Shown: piece after piece, positions 43,005 to 51,896 of the stretch
How positions within the stretch are numbered: the stretch's first letter is position 1
Layout of the letters: every line of letters begins with the position of its first letter
Assembly (NCBI GenBank): GCA_934541115.1
Contig: CAKTDF010000011.1
Span: forward strand, 12,822-76,821
DNA: 64,000 nucleotides
From: an uncultured Eubacteriales bacterium
Lineage (GTDB): Bacteria; Bacillota; Clostridia; Oscillospirales; Acutalibacteraceae
Direction of reading: 5' to 3'
Notes under the pieces: model-generated
Told to the model about the DNA's origin: nothing
Databases searched by the model: none
What the model saw: only the letters and a program-made list of their open reading frames with translations
Program-made: the position numbers and the translations under genes

Positions 43005-44279
43005 TTACATTTTTGAACCCTTTGCGCCTTTTGCTCCGCCGCCGAGAGATACGCCCTCAAGAACGTTGGACTCAAACGCATAGGTTATTCCCTCTTGCTC
43101 ACGTTCACGCTTGAGGGCAAGGGAGATCATTTTGTCAAGCAGCTTTGAATAAGCGACTCCGACCGGCTCCCAGAGGTAGAAAGAAAGCGAACCGGGAATT
43201 GTATTTATTTCGTTGAGAAAAATTTCTCCGCTCTTGGTGTCCATCATAAAGTCGATTCTTGAAACGCCGCTGCAGCCGAGACATTTGAAAGCGTCAACAG
43301 CATATTTTTGAATGGTGGCTTTTTGTTCGTCTGTGATGTCTGCGGGAATTTTTCTTTTGAGCGACGCCATGCCGCTCTTGCTGCCGCCGCTTTTTGAGCC
43401 GCCAAGCTTTCCGCCGAATTTTCCGCCCATTTTTCCGCTGAGCTTTCCTCCTTTTGCACCGCCGGAAGAACCGTTTCCGAGATATTTATCGGCAAAGGAA
43501 AGAATTTCATCGCTGTTGACCGGTTCTTCGCATTCGGACGGCTCCGCGTACTCATAATCGCCGCAAACCGAGCAGTTGATTTCCTTAAGATTTTGAACTG
43601 CTCGCTCAACAAGAACCTTATCGGCGTAGCAGAATGCCATGTCAAGCGATTCATAAAGTTTTTCGCGGCTGTCGGCTTTTGAAATTCCGATCGATGAGCC
43701 GAGGTTGACCGGTTTGACAATTACCGGAAAACCGATTCGTTTTTCAATTGCGTCAACCACTTCGTCATTGCCGCGGTCATACTCTTTTGCGTTGAAGCAA
43801 AGGCAGTCAAGAACGGGAATATTGTTGTCTTTGAGCACGGTTTTCATGACATATTTATCCATGCCTACCGCAGAGGATACAACATCGCAGCCGACATAAG
43901 GAATGTCAAGCATTGTGAGAAATCCCTGGAGTGTGCCGTCTTCAACATTCGTTCCGTGAACGATCGGGAATGCAACGTCGATGTAGTCAACATACGATGA
44001 GCCGAAGCGCTTTGCCGGGTAGCGGATAAGCTTGACAAGACCGCCGTCGTTGACAAGGATAACTCTGGTGCTGTCTTTCAGCAGCTGCGGAATGTTGCGA
44101 TAGTTTTCAATTTCGCCGACAGAGGGACCGACATAAAACTCATTGTTCTTTGTTATATATATGGGTATAACATCATATTTTTCGGTATTCATTGAACCGA
44201 TTGCCTGAATGGCGGAGATTATTGAAATTTCATGCTCAACGCTTTTTCCGCCGAACATGACGCCAACCTTGATTCTCAT
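43005..44279 (-). CDS. ddl: D-alanine--D-alanine ligase with Gly/Ser/Lys-rich inserts
   Basis: Joins two D-alanines for the peptidoglycan stem. 424 residues, longer than the usual 310-370. Family motifs: MFGGKSVEHEISIISA (near residue 8), FPIVHGTNVEDGTLQG (near 103), GFPVIVKPVNLGSSIGI (near 183), VERAVQNLKEINCSV (near 225), and the metal site DFMMDTKSGEIFLNEINTIPG (near 345). Odd features: a low-complexity insert of about 40 residues (near 267-308, repeats of GGKxxGKxGGK and GGSKSG) between the central and C-terminal parts, and a short GGGAKGAKGSKM tail. In place of the usual second Tyr/Lys region the sequence stays intact. GAGGTGAG precedes the ATG. Downstream of murF (27 bp). Confidence 0.93.
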   Translation of the reverse strand: MRIKVGVMFGGKSVEHEISIISAIQAIGSMNTEKYDVIPIYITKNNEFYVGPSVGEIENYRNIPQLLKDSTRVILVNDGGLVKLIRYPAKRFGSSYVDYIDVAFPIVHGTNVEDGTLQGFLTMLDIPYVGCDVVSSAVGMDKYVMKTVLKDNNIPVLDCLCFNAKEYDRGNDEVVDAIEKRIGFPVIVKPVNLGSSIGISKADSREKLYESLDMAFCYADKVLVERAVQNLKEINCSVCGDYEYAEPSECEEPVNSDEILSFADKYLGNGSSGGAKGGKLSGKMGGKFGGKLGGSKSGGSKSGMASLKRKIPADITDEQKATIQKYAVDAFKCLGCSGVSRIDFMMDTKSGEIFLNEINTIPGSLSFYLWEPVGVAYSKLLDKMISLALKREREQEGITYAFESNVLEGVSLGGGAKGAKGSKM

Positions 44280-44306
44280 TTTATCTCACCTCATTACTGC
44301 CGTTTA

Positions 44307-45878
44307 TCAATAGTTATCGGGAAGATCGTTTTCAAGCAAAACAACCTTTTTTTGTCCGCCGCTTGAAAGCGCGTAAACGTGGGTGAGCGCTTCTTCAATT
44401 GTGTCGGCAACAAAAATCTTTTTCTCCGAATATCCGGCGTCAAGGAGACCTGCCTTGATAGGCACAGCCTGCTTTTTGCCGACGAGAACAACGTGGTCGC
44501 ATTTTGAGGCGGCATTTTTTCCGAATTCGCGGTTGAGTTCGTCCTGCTTTTCGCCAAGCTCAACCATGCCGGGAGTGACAAGAATCTTAAAGCCGTCAAA
44601 GAGCGAAAGAGCCTCGAGCGCCGCCTTTGTTCCGCTTGGATTGGAGTTGTATGCATCGTCTATAAGAGTCAGCCCGTTCTTCTTTTTCAGTTCAAGACGA
44701 TGAGGTACACCCTCAAGTCTTCTGACCTGACCCTTGAGCTCCGTAAGGGGAATGCCGAACTTGTTGGCTGCGGCAATTGCACCGGTGATGTTGAGAACGT
44801 TGTGACGTCCGATCAGACGGGTTGAAAAGCTTTCGCTTTCGTTGTTCGGACCTGTTACCGTGAACGTCGTTCCGCGCTCTGAAACCGATATATCGGAGGC
44901 GGTGTAGTCGCTTTTGTTTTCAATTCCGTAGGATATGAACGGGCGCTTGCAGCCATGAGCGCGAATGTTTTCATCATCGTTGTTGAGAAAGAGCAAACCG
45001 CCGTCCGGAAGTGCGTCGGCAAGCTCAAACTTTGTCTTTTTAACTGCGTCAAGCGTTTTGAAAGATTCAAGGTGCTGAGGTCCTATTGAAGTGATAATGC
45101 CGTGCTGCGGGTGAACGATGTCGCAAAGCTCCTTGATATCGCCTACCCATTTTGCACCCATCTCACAGATAAAAATTTCATGAGTAGCTCTCAGCGAAGA
45201 ACGCACGGTTTTGACAACGCCCATTGGTGTGTTATAGCTTTCGGGAGTCATGAGTACGTTATATTTTGCTCTGAGAAGCGTGTTGAGGTAATACTTTACG
45301 CTCGTTTTGCCGTAACTGCCGGTGATGCCGATAATTTTAAGGTCGGGGCAGGCGGCGAGGATTCTTTTTGCGTCATGGGTGTAATGGAGATTTACGGCTT
45401 TTTCAATCGGTACATTGACAAGATTTGCAACGAGTACCCAAAACGGAGAAAGAACATAAAGGCAGACAACAATGAGTACCGCAACGCTTTCGTGCTGCGA
45501 TTTGAAAAGCGGAACGGACGAGCATATAATGACAGCGGCAAAAATGACCGCAATCGTTACGAACATACGCTTGACTCTTGGAGTATATACAAGCGGTTTT
45601 TTAGCCTTTTTCGGCTTTTCAACAAGTGCCGCAATGATGAACAGAACGGCGGTGAGTCCCATTTTTATATCAACCTTGTATGAAAAAATGGTGACGATCA
45701 GCAGAATGACCGAAAAAAGATAATGGGAAAGATGTTTGTTAAAGTTTTCATTGATCCATTTTGAGTGGGTTGAAAAACGGTATGAGTTGAGCTGAAAAAA
45801 GTGCATTGAATCTATGAGCGCAAGTCCCGTCGGAATGAGAAAAGCTGCAACGCACGATAAAAATAAAACCAAGGTCAT
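44307..45878 (-). CDS. murF: Membrane-anchored MurF-type Mur ligase
   Basis: 523 residues. An N-terminal membrane region with about four helices (residues 3-22, 48-66, 70-86, 104-150) replaces the usual MurF N-terminal substrate domain. The Mur ligase core follows: ATP loop IIGITGSYGKTSVKYYL (near 185), MTPESYNTPMGVV, ICEMGAKWVGDIKEL (near 235), IGRHNVLNITGAIAAA (near 358), and C-terminal LIDDAYNSNPSGTKAAL (near 405) and PGMVELGE. This order is characteristic of UDP-MurNAc-tripeptide:D-Ala-D-Ala ligase, and ddl, which makes its substrate, lies 27 bp downstream. AAAGGA precedes the ATG. An alternative is a MurF paralogue acting on a lipid-linked or other substrate. Confidence 0.85.
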   Translation of the reverse strand: MTLVLFLSCVAAFLIPTGLALIDSMHFFQLNSYRFSTHSKWINENFNKHLSHYLFSVILLIVTIFSYKVDIKMGLTAVLFIIAALVEKPKKAKKPLVYTPRVKRMFVTIAVIFAAVIICSSVPLFKSQHESVAVLIVVCLYVLSPFWVLVANLVNVPIEKAVNLHYTHDAKRILAACPDLKIIGITGSYGKTSVKYYLNTLLRAKYNVLMTPESYNTPMGVVKTVRSSLRATHEIFICEMGAKWVGDIKELCDIVHPQHGIITSIGPQHLESFKTLDAVKKTKFELADALPDGGLLFLNNDDENIRAHGCKRPFISYGIENKSDYTASDISVSERGTTFTVTGPNNESESFSTRLIGRHNVLNITGAIAAANKFGIPLTELKGQVRRLEGVPHRLELKKKNGLTLIDDAYNSNPSGTKAALEALSLFDGFKILVTPGMVELGEKQDELNREFGKNAASKCDHVVLVGKKQAVPIKAGLLDAGYSEKKIFVADTIEEALTHVYALSSGGQKKVVLLENDLPDNY

Positions 45879-45891
45879 TGTGATTATCCTT

Positions 45892-46656
45892 TCATATGTT
45901 CATGAATGAGGCAAGAATCCTCAAAAACTGCGCGCTCTGGTCAAGAAAAGAAAAGTGACCGGCGTTTTCAAGAATAACAAGCGCACTTTCCGGCATAAGC
46001 TTTTCCATTGTCTGACCGTCAGAGAGGGGAGTGGCAGTGTCAAGTCTGCCCCAAATGAGAAGTGTGGGACATTTGACCGATGGCATAAGCTCCGTGAGGT
46101 CTTCATTAACAACGTTGACGAGCGTTTTTTTCATTGTATCGGACGCAGCGTTGTAATCGGCCGAACCGTTTTTCTTTCTCAAATCATCAAGCAGATTAGG
46201 GAAAAGCTTTTTGACAAGTCCGGTTGAAAAGACCCACTTTGTTTTTCTGTAAACAGCCTGTTTGAACTTTTGTTCGGGAGACGCCTCCGGTTTGACTCCT
46301 GCGGCGTCAACAAGAATGACTTTTTCAACCTCAAAAGGCAGGTCGCGGGCGCAAAGCTTGATGATGACTCTGCCGCCGAATGAGTGACCGAGAAGAGTCA
46401 GCTTTGAAACACCGAAGTCTTTGAGAAACTCAAGGATAAAATCAACATAGTCGTCAACACTCCACGGTTCGTTCGGTTCTTCGCTTTCTCCAAAGCCCGG
46501 CATATCAGGAGCAATGACGCGGTATTTTTGAGAGAGCAGGTCGATCATTGCAGAGTGAACGCCGATATTTGAGCCCCAGCCGTGCAGAATGAGAACCGTG
46601 TCTCCCTCGCCTTTGCAAAGATAATTGATTTCAAGACCGCAAACGTTTTTTTTCAA
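45892..46656 (-). CDS. Alpha/beta hydrolase
   Basis: 254 residues. Fold markers: LILHGWGSN (oxyanion region, near residue 22), IAPDMPGFGESEEP (near 48), nucleophile elbow LLGHSFGGRV (Ser near 90), acid in LIWGRLDTATPL (near 200) and His in ENAGHFSFLDQ (near 230). It belongs to the large esterase/haloperoxidase-like group; the substrate is unknown. The start TTG at 46656 is preferred because AAGGGGG lies 9 nt upstream and itself falls inside the longer GTG frame (46686). It starts the cluster hydrolase-murF-ddl (14-bp gap to murF), so it may act on cell-wall or lipid intermediates. Confidence 0.85.
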   Translation of the reverse strand: MKKNVCGLEINYLCKGEGDTVLILHGWGSNIGVHSAMIDLLSQKYRVIAPDMPGFGESEEPNEPWSVDDYVDFILEFLKDFGVSKLTLLGHSFGGRVIIKLCARDLPFEVEKVILVDAAGVKPEASPEQKFKQAVYRKTKWVFSTGLVKKLFPNLLDDLRKKNGSADYNAASDTMKKTLVNVVNEDLTELMPSVKCPTLLIWGRLDTATPLSDGQTMEKLMPESALVILENAGHFSFLDQSAQFLRILASFMNI

Positions 46657-47246
46657 TGTATACAGCCCCCTTAATTTATATAACACTTTAATAGATAATT
46701 ACGCATAACTCAAAGTATTATAGCACAATCAAAACGATATTTCCACAGAATGAGAGAGATTTTACAAAAATTATGTATTTATAATTTGTAAAACGCAATT
46801 AGATGAGGCTTGCCGAATGTAAACGTCGAGAATTTGTAATCGTAAATTCCGGTATATATTTTCACCCTCAAATAAGCGGTGCCCAAGGGAAAAACTAAGC
46901 GCTATAAAAATAAAAGGAGCAAAATCAAAAGCGCCACCAATATTCTAAAAACGAATATCGATGGACGGTTAAAAACGCCCGGGGAGAAGCCGGGCGCTTT
47001 TAAAAAGGAGAAAATACGAAGAAAACATTGATATAGAAGCTGTCAAATTAATCAGGCGGTTGGGTGAGCTCTCACTCGCCTCAACTGCAAGCATATAATA
47101 CACCGCATTTCCACAAAAATCAAGGGGTTTTGACCAAAAAAAACGCGGTTTTGCACGTTTCTACTAATCGGTTAAAACTGATAAAAATTGCGAAACAATT
47201 TTGTATAATATGCACAAATGAATATGAACTCAATGTGAACAAAAAC
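46657..47246. other. 590-bp intergenic region with possible small RNA
   Basis: A/T-rich, without protein genes. The plus strand carries a weak promoter-like TTGTAA-N15-TATATT (46834-46860), two AAAAGGAG-like tracts without start codons (46913 and 47005), a small ATATTC/GAATAT hairpin (46940-46958), and a strong terminator (below). A hairpin TTGGGTGA/TCACTCGCCTCAA lies at about 47064-47090. Confidence 0.4.
46969..47001. terminator. Bidirectional terminator with competing stem
   Basis: CGCCCGG/CCGGGCG (46976-46982, 46990-46996), followed by CTTTT on plus and TTTTTAA on minus. The 3' arm region GGCGCTTTT (46993-47001) can instead pair perfectly with AAAAGCGCC (46927-46935), giving two mutually exclusive folds on the plus strand. 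On minus it would terminate the SDR gene. Confidence 0.7.
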
Positions 47247-48089
47247 TCAGTCGCTGTAGAAAACATCCTTGAACATATCAAGGTGTGCTTTTTTGATAAC
47301 CTCGCTGCTGACCTTTGAAACCAGAACGCCGAAAAATCTTGTTCCGTCGTTCATCATTTTTGCATCGATTCCAAAGACCATGTTGCTCTTCTTTTTCCAA
47401 ATACCGTTCACGATGTCGTTGACCATCTTGTCGCATGAGGTTGAAACCATGCCAAGCATTTTTTCACTTGCCGCAGACTCATTACCCTTGTCTTGATTGT
47501 GGAATATATCGGTCTTTGTGAAACCGGGGCATACAAGACCCACATAAATTCTTCCGCGGTATTCCTCACGAATCGACTCGGTCATGCTCTTGACGGCCGC
47601 TTTGCTTGCAGAATAGATTGAAGTTCCGGCGAGCGAGCAGAGCGCCGCAGAGCTTGAAACATTGACGATTCCGGCGCTCTTTGATTTGAGCAGAATAGGA
47701 ATCATGACATTCATTGAATATACATTTGAATAAAAGTTGACCTGCATTGCGCGGTCAATATCTTCAAGAGTGTAATGACCGAATTTATTGAATTTGGGCA
47801 GAATTCCGGCGTTGTTGACAAGAATGTCGGGCTGAATGCCCTTTTCGGTCAAATTATTGGCAAAATTGCGCCAGCTCTCTTTGTCCGATACATCAAAAAG
47901 ATAGTATGAAAAATAGTGTGCCTTATCGCCGAGTTCTTCAACGAGAGCTTTCATTCTTTTTTCATTGCGGGCAATTCCGATGACGGTGCAGCCGTGGTCG
48001 GAAATCAGCTTTTTCACAAGTCCTTTTCCGATTCCGCTTGACGCACCGGAAACAATAACGGTTTTGTAATCGAACCAGCAGTTTACCAT
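47247..48089 (-). CDS. Short-chain dehydrogenase/reductase
   Basis: 280 residues, classical SDR: NAD(P) motif VIVSGASSGIGKGL (near residue 10), NNAG (near 93), catalytic Ser in VNVSSSAAL (near 145), YSASKAAVKS (Tyr and Lys near 160) and VCPGFTKTDIF (near 190). The basic residue pattern IARNEKRM suggests NADP use. An extra C-terminal 70 residues may be a membrane or substrate lid. The longest frame is 34 codons longer, but GGAGGAATAG precedes the ATG at 48089 and the protein then starts properly before the first beta strand. It lies 176 bp downstream of the FemAB-type gene on the same strand, with a hairpin between. Substrate unknown. Confidence 0.88.
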   Translation of the reverse strand: MVNCWFDYKTVIVSGASSGIGKGLVKKLISDHGCTVIGIARNEKRMKALVEELGDKAHYFSYYLFDVSDKESWRNFANNLTEKGIQPDILVNNAGILPKFNKFGHYTLEDIDRAMQVNFYSNVYSMNVMIPILLKSKSAGIVNVSSSAALCSLAGTSIYSASKAAVKSMTESIREEYRGRIYVGLVCPGFTKTDIFHNQDKGNESAASEKMLGMVSTSCDKMVNDIVNGIWKKKSNMVFGIDAKMMNDGTRFFGVLVSKVSSEVIKKAHLDMFKDVFYSD

Positions 48090-48148
48090 ATTACTATTCC
48101 TCCACCTACTGAATTTGGCGAAATGCAAACCTCGCCAGAGGTGTATTG

Positions 48149-48181
48149 AGAGCCGATGACGAAATCCGTCACCGGCTCTCT
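48149..48181. repeat. Inverted repeat between the FemAB-type gene and the SDR gene
   Basis: GAGAGCCG...CGGCTCTC with an inner TGACG/CGTCA stem and AAAT loop. It has no U-tract, so it is more likely a processing or stabilising hairpin than a terminator. Confidence 0.5.
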
Positions 48182-48265
48182 TCGTGTCCATTCTATAGAC
48201 AAAATGCTACATAATATTCGCGTCTTTGTGAACACAAGGTTAATAAATTATAGGTTTTTATAGGA

Positions 48266-49588
48266 TCATCTGAACTTCTTGATTAGGCTGATTTTGACTT
48301 TTTTTGCTTTCGGCATAAGCTTTGAGTATGCATAATACTTCATCTTGTTGCCGACTATTACATATTCGCCGACGAACTCATAGTAGTCAGCCGAAAAGCT
48401 CTTTTTGAAGTCATAAATGCCCTTGAAGTTGTCTGCCGGAACAAGTTCTCCGAGCGTTCCGTCCTCTTCAAGCGTCGGTGTTTTGACAATAACATAACCG
48501 AGGTCATGAATCTTGCAGCCGCGTTTGATACTTTCGCAAAGGCGCAGATAATTGAGATAATGGCTCGAACGCGTCTCATTGCGTATGACGTTGCGTGTTC
48601 CGCCAAAGAGACAGCTGCCCATATCGCCGTAATATATCGAAAGTCCGCCGGCAACGCAGATGCGGGTATCCTTTGTGAACGCTTCTGCCTCGGCAATCCT
48701 CTTTTCAAAGTGATCCGTCTGCTTGTCAACGCTGTCTATGATTTCTTTGAGCTGCCTTGCTTTCTTTTCGTGAGCTCCCTCGAGCTGGGCGAGGGCTTCC
48801 TGCTTTTTTGCAATGCGCTCATTTTGGAGCTTTCTGTCAAGTTCCTTGTCGTAGTAAACCAATTTAAGATCGCTGCAGGTGTCAAATTCTCTCAAAAGCT
48901 TTGCGCAGTAGTCGCCGTTGCGCTCAACAAAGCTGTCGCGTTCGGAGGTATCGCGCATAACGCCCATGAAGTCTTCCATGATTGACGGGTCGGCGTCAAC
49001 TTCCTTTGAGGTGAAGGTTTTTGCAACCAGACCGCGCTGTTCGCCGATGCGTATGCTGTATCTTACACCTTTATCACATTTTTTGAGTATCTTCTGTGCT
49101 TCAAGCGTCTTTCCGTTTTCGTCAAGCAGGGGAATGAAAAGCTGAACCGGCTGCTTATACGTATAGTTTTCAATTGAAGGATTGAGAACATATCCGAGAG
49201 ACAGGAGTCTTTTGTGCAGCTCGTGTCCTTCTTCTCTCTTTTCGCCGTTGACGCGCAAGGGAACATCCGGATCCATAATGAAAGCGGTTATTCCGTTCTT
49301 TTTGACCTGCTCTTTCATGAAAGAGGTGAATTCCTCAAGCAGTGTTTGATTGTTGAGGTCGCATACGGGGCCTGCCGGTGCGTACCAGATTTTGCCTGCT
49401 GCAGGAAGGTCGCGCTCCATTACAAGCACGCCGAGCACTCTTTTTTCACCCTCAAAGCCGGAATAAAAGGCGCACTTCCATGTGGTCTTTACCTTTTGCC
49501 AACGCGAGCACTGAATATACTGACCGCCGTTATTTTCAAGGTATTCGTCATATGATGCAAGGTCTGTTTCTTTTTTGAATGTATACAT
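48266..49588 (-). CDS. FemAB-type peptidoglycan aminoacyltransferase
   Basis: 440 residues of the FemA/FemB/MurM fold: two GNAT-like subdomains (QCSRWQKVKTTWKCAFY near residue 25, GKIWYAPAGPVCDL near 66, KKCDKGVRYSIRIGEQRGL near 172, FGGTRNVIRNETRSSHYLNY near 335) and a charged coiled-coil hairpin (about 250-310) between them, as in FemA. Such enzymes add amino acids from aminoacyl-tRNA to the stem-peptide Lys of lipid II to build interpeptide bridges. The gene starts 4 bp after murE with AGGAG inside the murE end, so the two are coupled. This supports a cross-bridged peptidoglycan. The bridge amino acid cannot be predicted. Confidence 0.9.
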   Translation of the reverse strand: MYTFKKETDLASYDEYLENNGGQYIQCSRWQKVKTTWKCAFYSGFEGEKRVLGVLVMERDLPAAGKIWYAPAGPVCDLNNQTLLEEFTSFMKEQVKKNGITAFIMDPDVPLRVNGEKREEGHELHKRLLSLGYVLNPSIENYTYKQPVQLFIPLLDENGKTLEAQKILKKCDKGVRYSIRIGEQRGLVAKTFTSKEVDADPSIMEDFMGVMRDTSERDSFVERNGDYCAKLLREFDTCSDLKLVYYDKELDRKLQNERIAKKQEALAQLEGAHEKKARQLKEIIDSVDKQTDHFEKRIAEAEAFTKDTRICVAGGLSIYYGDMGSCLFGGTRNVIRNETRSSHYLNYLRLCESIKRGCKIHDLGYVIVKTPTLEEDGTLGELVPADNFKGIYDFKKSFSADYYEFVGEYVIVGNKMKYYAYSKLMPKAKKVKISLIKKFR

Positions 49589-49592
49589 AGTC

Positions 49593-51050
49593 TCAACTCC
49601 TGTTCAAAGCTTCTTCAACAATTTTTCTTTCAGAAAACGGGAGCTTTTCGCCCTTTATTTTGATGAATTCTTCATGTCCTTTTCCGGCGAGGAGAACAAC
49701 ATCTCCCTCTTGCGCGGCGGACAGCGCATAAAGAATAGCTTTTTTTCTGTCTGGTATAATAACGTATTTTCCGTGTGCTTCCTCAACATAGGAGGCGATT
49801 TCGCGGCATATTTTCTCCGGATCTTCAAAGTCCGGGTCATCGGAGGTAACAATACTCAGGTCGCACATTGCGCCGGCAACGAGACCGAGTTCTTTTCTGC
49901 GTATCTCCGATTTTCCGCCTACCGAGCCGAAAACGGCGATTATTCTTTTGGTTTCATATTCTCTTATAGTTTCAACAATACTTTTCAGACTAACTCCGTT
50001 GTGGGCATAATCAATTATTACAGAAAAATCCCGTCCCGTTTCAACAATTTCGCCTCTGCCTTTGACATAGACCGATGAAAGGCTTTTTCTGAGCGATTCG
50101 TCACTCACGCCAAAGCTTTTTGCAACGGCGCAGGCACAAACGGCATTGTATGCGTTGACATCACCGGGGAGAGAGACAAAAAAGCTTTTTTCTTTTTCAT
50201 ATTCAATATAAGAAAAGTCAACGCCGAGCTTGCCTGAACGCTTCATGTTTTTTGCTCCGATCAGACGAAAATCGGCATTTTGGTCAAAGCCGAATGTAAC
50301 TGCCGGGCAGGTGCAAACGTCAAGAACCTCGCGCGAAAACTCATCGTCGCTGTTGACAACGGCTTTTTTGCACATTTTAAAAAGCTGCTTTTTCCAGTAT
50401 GCATATTCCTCAAAGCTCGCGTGCTCGTTTGTTCCGATATGGTCGGGAGAAAGATTTGTAAAAACGGCAGTGTCAAATTGCACGCCGTCAACACGGTGAT
50501 GCTTGAGACCGAGGGAGGAAACCTCAATCGCGGCTGCGGTGCAGCCATCGTCTGCCATAATGCGCAAAAGCTTTTGCAGCTCATAGCTTTCCGGCGTGGT
50601 ATTGACTGTGGGGAGCACTTTGTTTCCGCTTTTTGCGCCGATCGTGCCGATAATTCCGCATTTGATTCCGTTGCCCTCGAGCACAGCTCTGACAATGTGG
50701 GCAACGGTTGTCTTTCCTTTGGTGCCTGTGATGCCGATTACAGCAATTTCAGATGACGGGTCGCGGAAAAAATTCTTTGAGCAGACAGCGAGTGCGGCTC
50801 TGGTGTTTTCGCAAACAAGAATGTTTGCGTCTTTCGGCAACGGTACTTCCTTTTCACAAAGAAAGGTGCGGCAGCCGCTTTTATAGGCTTTTTCTGCAAA
50901 GTCGTGACCGTCAAATCTCGCGCCGGATAAGCAGACAAAAAGAGTGTCTTTTTTTGCTTTGCGCGAGTCATAAATTATATCCTCAATTTCGCAGTCCCAT
51001 GCAAGAAGCGAAGAAAGCGAAACACCTTTTAAAATTTCAGAAAGAAGCAT
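49593..51050 (-). CDS. murE: UDP-MurNAc-dipeptide amino-acid ligase
   Basis: Adds the third residue of the peptidoglycan stem to UDP-MurNAc-L-Ala-D-Glu. 485 residues: DIIYDSRKAKKDTLFVCLSG (near residue 24), ATP loop IGITGTKGKTTVAHIV (near 105), TVNTTPESYELQKLL (near 145), IEVSSLGLKHHRVDG (near 173), and IDYAHNGVSLKSIV (near 340). The specificity motif, DNPR in diaminopimelate-adding enzymes, is DDPD here (near 403), which argues against diaminopimelate and fits Lys or another diamino acid, in line with the adjacent FemAB-type gene. GGAGG lies 7 nt before the ATG at 51050; the longest frame is 8 codons longer. Confidence 0.92.
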   Translation of the reverse strand: MLLSEILKGVSLSSLLAWDCEIEDIIYDSRKAKKDTLFVCLSGARFDGHDFAEKAYKSGCRTFLCEKEVPLPKDANILVCENTRAALAVCSKNFFRDPSSEIAVIGITGTKGKTTVAHIVRAVLEGNGIKCGIIGTIGAKSGNKVLPTVNTTPESYELQKLLRIMADDGCTAAAIEVSSLGLKHHRVDGVQFDTAVFTNLSPDHIGTNEHASFEEYAYWKKQLFKMCKKAVVNSDDEFSREVLDVCTCPAVTFGFDQNADFRLIGAKNMKRSGKLGVDFSYIEYEKEKSFFVSLPGDVNAYNAVCACAVAKSFGVSDESLRKSLSSVYVKGRGEIVETGRDFSVIIDYAHNGVSLKSIVETIREYETKRIIAVFGSVGGKSEIRRKELGLVAGAMCDLSIVTSDDPDFEDPEKICREIASYVEEAHGKYVIIPDRKKAILYALSAAQEGDVVLLAGKGHEEFIKIKGEKLPFSERKIVEEALNRS

Positions 51051-51170
51051 TTTAATCCTCCGTTTCAAAACCATGCCAAGGCAATCACCGATTAATTGAG
51101 AAGTATAAATCCTGACGGTACATTACCGTCACATTGCACTTTCAATTATCCGGCGGTTCACCTCGGCTCG

Positions 51171-51896
51171 TTAAAGTTCTTTTGAAAGATCAGCACCGAT
51201 TTCCATAAGACGGGCTTTTTCTTTTTTGAATTCTTCACGCTGCTTTTTATATTCTGTGCGAACTTCCTTTCGGTTTTTTCCGATTATTCCGGTTCGCTTG
51301 AACGCCTCGAGGAACATTGCAAAAAGCGCTCCTGCCGCACCGAGAATGAGGTCAACCATTGTGTCTGTCAGTCCCTCGGAGTAAAGCTCCTGACCGTGCT
51401 GCATAACAAAGCCGTAAAGCCTGTCCATTGTAAATTCATAGAATTCCCAGCCGACAAGCAGCGTAACGGCAAAACACAGCGAGAACATTGCATGAACGGA
51501 AATTTTGAGCGGCTGCTTTTTGCCCTGCATGATCTCGCCCAAGAAAAATGCTCCTGTGCAGGCGAGATATCCGGCAAAAATGTGCTCCGGAATATCAATT
51601 CCGGTGAAGGAGGTTCTGGTGTTGAGCGTTGTGCCGACCACGCATGAAAAGCAGATGAAGCAGTTGAGCAGCGTTTGCAGTCTGAACGGATAGCGCGTTA
51701 TGAACGATTTTCCGCCGAAAAGCTGAAACATATCCCACAGATGTGTGAACGCGATTGCAAAGCACGCCTGGAGAAATTCGGAGGTATATCCTGTGAAAAG
51801 ACCGTAAGTACCCCAGATGAAGAGCAGTGTACGGCAGATCCACCAGATTATCTGATCACCTTTTTTCAGTCCCTTTATCGTATTAAGCTTTTTCAT
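51171..51896 (-). CDS. Multi-pass membrane protein, paralogue of 35615-36391
   Basis: 241 residues with about six membrane segments and a highly charged C-terminal tail (KKQREEFKKEKARLMEIG, likely a short coiled coil). The motif WEFYEFTMDRLYG (near residue 150) and LTDTMVDLILGAAGALFAMF (near 175) correspond to the acidic motifs of the protein at 35615-36391. No known function. AAAGGA lies 8 nt before the ATG. About 120 bp upstream of murE on the same strand, so it might be in the same transcript. Confidence 0.75.
   Translation of the reverse strand: MKKLNTIKGLKKGDQIIWWICRTLLFIWGTYGLFTGYTSEFLQACFAIAFTHLWDMFQLFGGKSFITRYPFRLQTLLNCFICFSCVVGTTLNTRTSFTGIDIPEHIFAGYLACTGAFFLGEIMQGKKQPLKISVHAMFSLCFAVTLLVGWEFYEFTMDRLYGFVMQHGQELYSEGLTDTMVDLILGAAGALFAMFLEAFKRTGIIGKNRKEVRTEYKKQREEFKKEKARLMEIGADLSKEL

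Noticed and set aside
43312..43557. Pro/Phe-rich plus-strand frame opposite the Ddl insert
   Set aside because: It is the antisense reading of the Gly/Lys-rich insert and has no independent signals.
47050..47095. tRNA- or tmRNA-like fold
   Set aside because: A single hairpin only; no T-loop consensus, anticodon arm or CCA-proximal stem.
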